The notes under the pieces are model-generated. The model worked only from the letters and a program-made list of their open reading frames with translations, had not been told where the DNA came from and did no database searches. Positions 55,835 to 64,000 of a stretch of DNA of 64,000 nucleotides are shown here, piece after piece. The position numbers and the translations under genes are program-made. Within the stretch, counting starts at the first letter, position 1; each line of letters starts with the position of its first letter. This DNA comes from Nansenia antarctica (taxonomy: Eukaryota > Chordata > Actinopteri > Argentiniformes > Microstomatidae). The DNA lies in assembly GCA_963989245.1 (NCBI GenBank), contig OZ022339.1, positions 35,311,507 through 35,375,506 of the forward strand, read 5' to 3'.

Positions 55835-58800
55835 ATGGTCTCGTGGATAATCTCTAGACTTGTGGTGTAAGTTATTATTATTTCTTTATCACATTGTTTA
55901 TTGTTTTTACATATCAAAACGCACCTAGAGATCATGCAGTTTGCGGTAGTCTAAATGTGCGCTTTTCCGTGGCATAAGGTGCCTGTCAGTGGTGGTCGGT
56001 CACTCCACAGCCTATTTAGGCTGCCTCTTATTTCTAAGCAGAACCAGGCGCCGTGACTAGGGGTTTTGAGACTAGACAGAATAGTCCGCTCTTTTATTAC
56101 TGAAAGGCGATTTGTACCGAGTGAACGAACGGGTGTTTGTATCCATTTAAATCTGAATTAGTTCATTACATTGTCTGATCACAATCGACAGCTCGCGTTG
56201 AATAATGTCTATTATGGTTTCCATGTGTTTTCTTTTCATGCAGACAAAGACATGATATGACGCGATTGGCCAAATGAAATATATAGCCTATCGGTTTATG
56301 CATATGTCTGCTCATCCAGATGAATTTGGTAAATGATAAGACATTTTTAAATGTGACATTAACTGCGAATTTCCTGAAATATGTAGGCTACCCTTGCTTA
56401 ATCTAATGTTGTGATTAAGCACAGTCAGATGGGGGACGTGCGGAGCTATGTTGTGTTACTTGATGTTCTTTATTTGGACAACCAAGGGATGGGTCCTGGT
56501 CAGGTTACAATACAAGTGCTGCACACCACTCCAAAGATGTAATTGCCACACATGCGATCATCCGAATAATTTCACATCATCAAATCACCTTCACCTTTGA
56601 AACAAAAGGCTCCACTTACTGGACATTGATATTGAATTAATGTATATAAACTATCAAACAACGTTAGCCTACGTTGTGAAGCGTTGAGCTATAGCCAAAT
56701 CTGAAAATAGCGAGCCAATTAAATTTAGATATCGTATTACATAACCCTGTTTGAGTAAGTGAGTCTTCAAGCCTGTCTTGGTGTTCGTTTGCTATGGCCT
56801 GGCCTATATTCAACAACATGACATATGTTGGTGTGTTATAGCCTTGCCTTGATGTCCTGATGTCTTGTGAAGATTGAAGAAACTCTGAATATGCTCTATC
56901 TTATGTATGTGTGACCTTGCATATGTAGATAACATGATGACATCGTTATATACAAGACCCCACGGCGAGGCGTTATGTAGGTCAGTAATCTGATCAGGTC
57001 AAACTCACAGCTGTTGCCTGCCTGGGTCACTTTAAGGGGGGGGGGGGGGGGGTCCTGTCCTGTCCCAGAGTTACTCAGTCGCACAGGTGGATTGTCCTGG
57101 ACGTGTTCAATCAATCAGGTTGTCAGATACGACACATGTACGGCTCACTTGTTGAAATATAGGCCATGTCATAGTTTAGCTTACTAGGACAATAATAAAC
57201 TTGAACTACGTGCGCGTAAAGCTTGGCCTTTTACGCATTTGCAAGAACATGGAAGTGTACGGGGTGTTGTTGGTGGTGGTGGGGTTGATGAATTATAAAT
57301 GATGTGGGTTCAAGAGAGGACAGTATGCTAGGCTGTAAAAGTTATATTTATAGTTACACCAACAGGGGGTTTGTCTTCATAATGCACCAGTTGTTTCAAC
57401 CTCTATCAGTGCTGTTTTGTGAGTTTCAAACGACCGATTACCGATAAATCTACCGACGCTATTACCGATAAATCTGTAAGCACACCAGACAAGCATTTCC
57501 GAGATTGAATAGGCCTTTTGTGCCAATGTTGTTGTGTTTCCAGGCTTGTATTTGGCACTTTATACCCTGCATACTCCTCCTACAAAGCTGTCAAGTCGAA
57601 GGACGTGAAGGAATATGTGAGTATAAGCAGCATTGAAAAGAAGTCACTAGCAGCATCATATTCAATATGCAGGACTAACAATGAGCTGATCACAGGGCTG
57701 ATCAGGGACTGCATTGTACTGCACCACAGAATAACCATCTCTGGCTTACTGATGTTCCTGAATATTCCACAACTATGGCTAATAATGTTTTTTGTAATCG
57801 ATTGTTTCTGCATTTTTAATTGGCTGATCGTTATTGTTAATGTTCCTGCCAGAGACTCTCTAGTCCAGACATATCCAAAGGTTATTAACTGATTGCCCAA
57901 AAGCAGAACTCAAAATATTATTAGTGTAAGTAATATGTTTATTCTGTTTTTAAAGGTGAAATGGATGATGTACTGGATAATATTCGCATTATTCACCACG
58001 GTGGAGGTGGTCACAGATATCTTTATTTGTTGGTAAGTAAATACTGTATCACACAGCACCTGCCTACAAGACATCGTATAAAATGCTTAACTCAAAACGT
58101 TGTCCTAAGGGACGAGCCAAGGAAACCTTTTGTTTGTGTCTCACTTGTTTTCTCGTTATGAATAGTAAGGTAATAGTAATAGGGGGTAGTTGTGGCCTAG
58201 TGAATAGCCTAGTGGAAGTAGGTCATGAGTTCAAATCCCACCTGGGAACACCACACCACACTAGTGTGTCCTTGAGTAAGGCACTTAGCCCTAAGCTACC
58301 CCAGGGAGACTGTCCCCTGTCATCTCCAATTGTAAGTCCCTTTGGAAAGTGTTGAATAGTGTCATTTCTGAAATGTTGTTGTCTTTGACATTAATCAATC
58401 ACATGATGTCCTGTACAGTTGGATGGTTGTTATGGTAACGTGTTGTTATGGGGACTCTCTGTCTCTAGAATTAATGGTTATTGTTGTTGTCCCCTTCCCT
58501 CTAGGATTCCGTTCTACTATGAGCTGAAGATTGCCTTTGTGGTGTGGCTACTCTCTCCCTACACAAAGGGCTCCAGCGTATTATACAGGAAGTTTGTTCA
58601 TCCCACACTATCCTCAAAGGAGAAGGTGAGATCAGCAGTGCATTTGGCCTGTTTTCATTGTCCTCTAATTTTACGGCGAAAGAAGAAAAAAAAACTAAAC
58701 ACATTAACACAGTTTGAGTGAAAGTAACTAATAAAATCATGTGCCCAGCTAAACATTTTGACAGCACTATCGAACCATTTGTTAGGATATTATTACCCCA

Positions 58801-61800
58801 GTAGGACATGTTGTTTGATGGATGGGCTTAAGGAAACACACTGCACGGTTTTTCCTTTTTCCTCTTTCCTTTCCTTTCCTTTTCACTTTATTTTGGGGTC
58901 AGGAAGCACGTCAGTGTAGAGAGAGGGGATCCACAGAGAGACTGTGTCAGAGGAGCAGTAAAACAACAACACTGGTTCTGTAGGGGAGTTGGCATGGCCA
59001 CTCTCTGAATACTATTTGTGACAGTCTGGTGAAAAGGGCTCCATAGATTCCATGTCGGTAATCCTCAAGTTGCACAAATAAGTAAAAACCTTCCGTTTTC
59101 AGTTTTTCTGCATATTACGAAAGTTGAAGTGTTGAAGAGGTCACTCGATATAAACAAACAACAGTTTTAGGATCACTATATACTTTTGTGAATTGGATTC
59201 ACTCTCGTCTGCCCTAGGCTACCTAGTTTCAGGACGTGTGCAAAAGCAAGGAATGTGTGGAGGAATATCTAATTATGTGTAGTTATGTATTTGTAGCATG
59301 TTGATGTTCTATCAGCATGTTGTGATCTGCTAAACATTCAGTTAGATGTTCGTAGCGATGTTCCTTTTTATCACTGGCTATTAGCAGCTGTTTTGCCTGT
59401 ATTTTGATTCAGAGTGTGTTTCTCCACTATGTGGTTTGAGGTGTACCAACATTCAAATAAGCATATCTTCTTAAACTATTTTCAACAGATTTCAATGTAT
59501 GACACATCATTTGAAAGGGTTAGGGTTAGGGTTAGGGTTACAATCTGCACTTTCATAATCTGGAAACAACAGAAAAATGACCATGAGGACTTTTTAACCA
59601 GACCCTGTCACATTTGTGAAGAACCATGGGCTCTCTTACAGAAATGGCAATTACACAAAATGTATCACATCATGTAATGTTCAATCCCCATAGTCCCAAA
59701 CTGTGTTGTATACATACAGCTACAGTCCACTACGACACCAGACCACAGCAGTAAGTGTACTTGCCAAGAAAAAGCAAGAGAAAGAGAATTTGTCTATCCT
59801 ATGTTTCTCTCCGTCCAGGACATTGATGAGTATCTGTGCCAAGCGAAGGACAAGAGCTACGACACCCTCGTGACTTTTGGGAGGAAAGGGCTGAACGTGG
59901 CGGCCACAGCTGCAGTCATGGCTGCGGCAAAGGTAATAACGCTGACTGCACGGACAGCAGATTGTCCCTGAGGGACTGTTAGCGTGCAGTCATGTTTTCC
60001 TATGATTGCCCTGTGGTAAAGTAGTGCATGTTGCTGTCAATGTGGAGTATCGCAATATAGTACATAATGCTGATGGTATTGTATGTATAGTGGGGGTTTC
60101 GACGACCGCAGTTACTCTAAGAATGTTAAGACACATACTTCTGCCAAACCCTATGAGACATTTTAGATACAGTAGATAGATTCAACTTTTTTGTCACTGC
60201 AGAGTACAAAGTACCAGACAACGAAATGCAGTGATAAAAAAAACATGACAGTGATAGTGATAGGTACAGGATGGCAAGTACGGTAGTTAGAGGTATATAC
60301 AGTTACGGTAGCTATATACAGTTAAGGTATCTATGTACAGTTAAGGTAGCTATGTACAGTTAAGGTATCTATGTACAGTTAAGGTATCTATGTACAGTTA
60401 AGGTAGCTATGTACAGTTAAGCTATCTATGTACAGTTAAGGTATCTATGTACAGTTAAGGTATCTATGTACAGTTACAGTAGCTATGTACAGTTAAGGTA
60501 TCTATGTACAGTTAAGGTAGCTATGTACAGTTACGGTATCTATGTACAGTTAAGGTATCTATGTACAGTTAAGGTATCTATGTACAGTTACAGTAGCTAT
60601 GTACAGTTAAGGTATCTATGTACAGTTAAGGTATCTATGTGAATGAATGAATGAATGGTCTTTATTGTCATTAATACAGTACAGGTACCATACAATGAAA
60701 TTTAGGAGGGGGGGCTCCCCTGGAGCTTGGAAAAAAGACTAAAAACAAGAGGGCCAAGGGTAAAATAAAAAAGGGAAAAGAGCTGGTTTACATAAATAAA
60801 GGCTATGTACACTATCTACTATACTATATATATATAAATAATGCATGTAAAGCACTTTGAATTGCCCCTGTTGTATGAAATGTGCTATACAAATAAACTT
60901 GCCTTGCCTTGCCTTGCCTACTATACTACTATACTATACAATAAAACACTGTGCTGTACTCTATGCTATGCTATAAATATCCTAACTTGTTCCTATATCT
61001 GAACCTTGTGTACAGTTAAGGTAGCTATGTACAGTTAAGGTATCTATGTACAGTTACAGTAGCTATGTACAGTTATGGTAGCTATGTACAGTATGGTATG
61101 TACAGATGTATAACTAGAGGCTAAATGAGGCAAAGTGAGGAAAATAACCACAAAATCGCATAATCTGGTGAGACTCTAGGCTGTCTTTTTTGTTTTCAAA
61201 AGGTTATACATTTAAGAACAGGAGCAAGAGAACAATATACACCCTCTTTTTAAACAAACCCCCCACCCTCTCCACATACACACACCACACCCCCTAACAC
61301 ACAGACAAATAACTGAACATAAGCGACAGAGACAGACGGTTCAGACAGGTCAGTAGGACATGGGTGATCAGGCCTAGGGATGGGATAATGGCATAACATA
61401 CACAACAACCTACATGGAAATGTACTTGGAGATTTCAGTCCATTCAAGACCATAGGTTTGTCCTTAAGTCTGGGCCGTCTTGCTCACTTAATTCCTCCTC
61501 CAACATGTCTGCCCAATGCTAATGTCTTGTGTCTCACATACTAGGGTCAAGGCGTGCTGTCAGACAGGCTGCGAAGCTTCAGCATGCAGGACCTGTCAGC
61601 CTACCAGTCTGACCCCACGACCCCCGAGTCCTCCTCCTCCGTCACTACCCAGCCTGCACCGGGACCACACAGGGCCAGGGGGGCCATGATGCGCAGCAAG
61701 TCAGAGACCGGCTACCCCAAGGGTGAGACCCCGCCCCCTCTTCACAGGTCACACCTCCTCATTACTGGTCAGGAAACATCGGGGTCAGGCTGGAGTGTCG

Positions 61801-64000
61801 TATTGTCGCAATGTTTTCATTAGACACTTGTGGTGGTGACCTCTTAGATGATATCTGACTATGGTAACACTGAGGGGAAAAAAGTAGGGAAGGATTTGTA
61901 TTGTTGTTGAGCGAACAAGGTGAACCTGGTGGAGTGTTCGATTCACTGCAGTTTTACCTCAGTGCGTTGGTACTATAGAGTTTGACCTCAGTACATTGGT
62001 ACTATAGAGTTTGACCTCAGTACATTGGTACTATAGAGTTTGACCTCAGTACATTGGTACTATAGAGTTTGACCTCAGTACATTGGTAATATAGGCTGCT
62101 GTGGCACACAGGGAGCCGGCGTCTAATGATCGCAAGGTCGGCAGATCAGTGGTTCGAGCCCTCGGTGGCCACATGTCGAGGTGTCCTTGAGCAAGACACT
62201 GAACCCCATTGCTCCCAATGAGCGGACCGACGCCTCGCATGGTAGCTTGCCGCCATTGGTGTGTGAATGGGTGAATGAGAGGCCATTGTAAATCGCTTTG
62301 GAATAAGGCGCTATGTAAGTCAGTACTATAGAGCACAATGGGGACAGTTCTACTTACAGTGCTAGCTTGTTGTTACCTCACGACTTAGTGTTGCTGGTGT
62401 TGAATGGGCGTTGAAATGGTGACACTGCGGAACATATGGCTGTTTCCCCTGAGTAGAAACATTATCATATGTCTGCCTTCCTGTTTAAACCTGTAGATAT
62501 TGTTCTGTACCCTCACAGTCCGTCTAACCCAAAATCTCCCTTCCTGTTTGTGCAGTGTCTGACTGCAGGTCAGTCTCCACTGGGCTGCCAGGCAGCTTGT
62601 GTTAGACCCTATGACCCTATATCACTGAGCTGCAATGAGCTTTTATCATTGACCAGAGTCTGCTCTCCTGTGGCCGTATTCACTGTTTCATGTCTCAGAT
62701 ATTTGTGTTTGTTGCACAGAGCGAAGTTCCTAATATAATATAATAATAATAGTTTTATTGCCATTGCAATCGACTGGTCAGTCAATTGTTGGAGTTTGGT
62801 ATTTTTTTCTCTAGGCACAGGGTCAGCCATAGGCGTGTTGAGACGCCCCTGGAGCAATTAGGGGTTAAGTGCCTTGCTCTAGGGTACATGCAGCTCCCTC
62901 CTGAGGCGGCGATCAAACCAGCGACCTTCCGATTGCTAGCCGCCACCACCGCTTCCTGCTGCTGTCCTTTGAGATGTACTTTGTGTTGCTGGTCTCTTGT
63001 TCTTTTGTTTTGTTACTATTCTATTCCCTAGTAGTCTAATTCCAATATGGTCTTTAAAGATTATTGAGAGTCAGAAAGGGGAACATTAATTGTTTTGCAT
63101 TTTGGTAACATGAATTACTAAATAAAATGCACTAATATGCTGCAGCTGAAACACATGATATACAAGTGGCTGAATGGGGGTCATTAACACGTTTTTCAAA
63201 TGAATATATTTACCTCATGAATGTCGTACAATAATTGCTAAATGTGTGTTGTCAGAATAATATAATACCAGGGTTGTGTCCTGGACTGATAAACTAGCTG
63301 ACAGGGCAACTGGCAGCATCCCTAGGACTACTAAAAGGGTTAGAGTTTGAGGGATAAATTAAGAAAGAAAAAGTTAGAATAATTACTTTCGGTCTCTTGC
63401 TTTTTGTTCGGCTTGACATGAATTATGGAGATGATGTGAATCCAGTGGACTGGATGTTATTGTAGGCAGATGAAGGGCAGAGAGGAGAAACCTTAATGGC
63501 GCTGTTATGTTGTTATCCTCTATTGTGCTGTCAGAGAGGGGATTTAATATCAGCAGTAGTCTAGTCCTCATATTCCCATTTAGATGGTCTCTGCTCTGAA
63601 TAGATAACCGCCCTACCGTACCCCACACTACCCTACGATGAACCCAACCCTACTATGAACAGTGTGTGTGTGAGTGTGTGAGTGTGTGTGTGTGTATGTG
63701 TGTACGTGTGTGTGTGTGCGTGCGTGTGTGTGTGTGCGTTTGCGTGTGCGTGCATGTGTGTGTGTGTGTGTGTGTGTGTGTGAGTGTGCGTGTGCGTGTG
63801 TGCACGTGTGTGTTCACCACACACCACACATCATTTTCACCACCGACCGTCCCTTCTCACGGTGCAGGGCAGTTCTTTGACATGACGAACGCCGATGATG
63901 ATGACGATGAATACGAGCTGTTAAGCTCGGACCAGTGTGACGCCATGGACACTCCCACGCCCTCTCCCATGCCCTCTCCCACCGAATCCACACCCCCCCC
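55835..64000 (+). CDS. reep1: Receptor expression-enhancing protein 1 (ER-shaping), 3' end off the right edge
   Basis: TB2/DP1/HVA22-family ER membrane protein that curves tubules and links them to microtubules; human REEP1 is the SPG31 gene. Exons 55835-55866, 57544-57616, 57956-58032, 58505-58625, 59819-59932, 61545-61722, 63868-64000 (open). Seen: MVSWIISRLVVLVFGTLYPA (first hairpin), YVKWMMYWIIFALFTTVEVV (36-55), FYYELKIAFVVWLLSPYTKG, YRKFVHPTLSSKEK, GLNVAATAAVMAAAKGQGVL, LRSFSMQDLS. LNVAATAAVMAA distinguishes REEP1 from REEP2. Exon 7 adds QFFDMTNADDDDDEYELLSS and a TPSP-rich stretch, so the protein exceeds 242 aa against 201 in human. Lies 2 kb downstream of chmp3, same strand, as on human 2p11.2 apart from KDM3A. 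Confidence 0.95.
57041..57053. repeat. G homopolymer in reep1 intron 1
   Basis: Run of G at about 57037-57053. Otherwise 55867-57543 is AT-rich intron with no repeat or gene that I recognise. Confidence 0.7.
58187..58375 (+). mobile_element. tRNA-derived SINE
   Basis: GGTAGTTGTGGCCTAGTGAA head, B box GAGTTCAAATCCC, body CTTGAGTAAGGCACTTAGCC, tail TGTAAGTCCCTTTGGAAA. In reep1 intron 3. Confidence 0.8.
59517..59540. repeat. Short interstitial telomere repeat
   Basis: Four perfect GGGTTA units in reep1 intron 4, with no flanking repeat decay. Confidence 0.9.
60180..61100. repeat. 19-bp minisatellite split by a retroposon
   Basis: A TTGTCACTGCAGAGTACAAA module is followed by CTATGTACAGTTAAGGTAT units at 60290-60640 and 61010-61090. 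Between them lie 60645-61010: TTTATTGTCATTAATACAGT and the CCTTG-tailed family end at 60840-60920. Reep1 intron 5. Confidence 0.85.
61195..61432. repeat. Dispersed repeat shared with chmp3 intron 3
   Basis: Second copy of the block at 52085-52345, same orientation and similar distance (about 110 bp) before the next exon. Confidence 0.75.
61960..62088. repeat. 29-bp tandem repeat
   Basis: About 4-5 copies of a unit with TTTGACCTCAGTACATTGGT, abutting the SINE at 62092. Reep1 intron 6. Confidence 0.9.
62092..62330 (+). mobile_element. tRNA-derived SINE, family B
   Basis: Plus-strand copy of the family at 6086 and 11304: GGTTCGAGCCCTCGGTGGCC, CAAGACACTGAACCCC, TTGGAATAAGGCGCTATGTA. Confidence 0.8.
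62756..62960 (-). mobile_element. SINE-like fragment
   Basis: The minus strand has a B-box-like CGCTGGTTTGATCGCC; body GGGGTTAAGTGCCTTGCTCT on plus. Reep1 intron 6. Confidence 0.55.
63660..63815. repeat. (GT)n microsatellite before reep1 exon 7
   Basis: Interrupted GT/GC repeat ending about 50 bp before the exon 7 acceptor (CACGGTGCAG). Confidence 0.95.

Noticed and set aside
57518..57892. 124-codon plus frame over reep1 exon 2
   Set aside because: It is exon 2 read through its donor; the family text continues in exon 3 at 57956 instead.

Overview
This is nuclear DNA from a teleost fish. It has small exons separated by introns, dense CA/GA/CT microsatellites and minisatellites, and fish-type L2/Maui LINEs, tRNA-derived SINEs, Tc1-like MITEs and hAT elements with 8-bp target duplications. 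I cannot name the species. No prokaryotic feature, CRISPR array, rRNA or intact retrovirus was seen.

Layout. (1) 1-8.7 kb, minus strand: plk4 (polo-like kinase 4, centriole duplication). Nine coding exons carry the kinase domain, degron and linker; the polo-box exons lie off the left edge. A second, unlisted-type first exon sits in its first intron. (2) 9.8-31.5 kb, minus strand: hspa4l (Hsp110-type chaperone), complete, 19 coding exons, 834 codons, with a readable promoter (heat-shock-like element, two CCAAT boxes, GC box, TATA). hspa4l followed by plk4 in the same direction matches the human 4q28 order. (3) 34.4-47.4 kb, minus strand: six in-frame exons of an MGA-like gene (MGA conserved cysteine-rich domain) with no T-box or bHLH exon in reach. 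Its 10.8-kb intron holds nested transposons and a 3-kb long-inverted-repeat element enclosing a 93-bp minisatellite. (4) 50.5-54.7 kb, plus strand: chmp3 (ESCRT-III), complete, six exons, 220 aa. (5) 55.8-64.0 kb, plus strand: reep1 (ER-shaping, TB2/DP1 family), seven exons and continuing off the right edge. chmp3 and reep1 are near neighbours on human 2p11.2, so the window joins two ancestral blocks, with the MGA-like gene and the densest transposon cluster at the junction.

The genes do not form a pathway; they are ordinary housekeeping loci. The notable content is how repeats have shaped them: splice sites made by microsatellites, a LINE tail ending at a plk4 acceptor inside a protein repeat, a 21-bp-flanked inverted LINE filler at an MGA-like exon, and several fully resolved nested transposon insertions. 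All exon models were built by eye from splice sites, reading phase and known family sequence; reading phase closes across every junction given.
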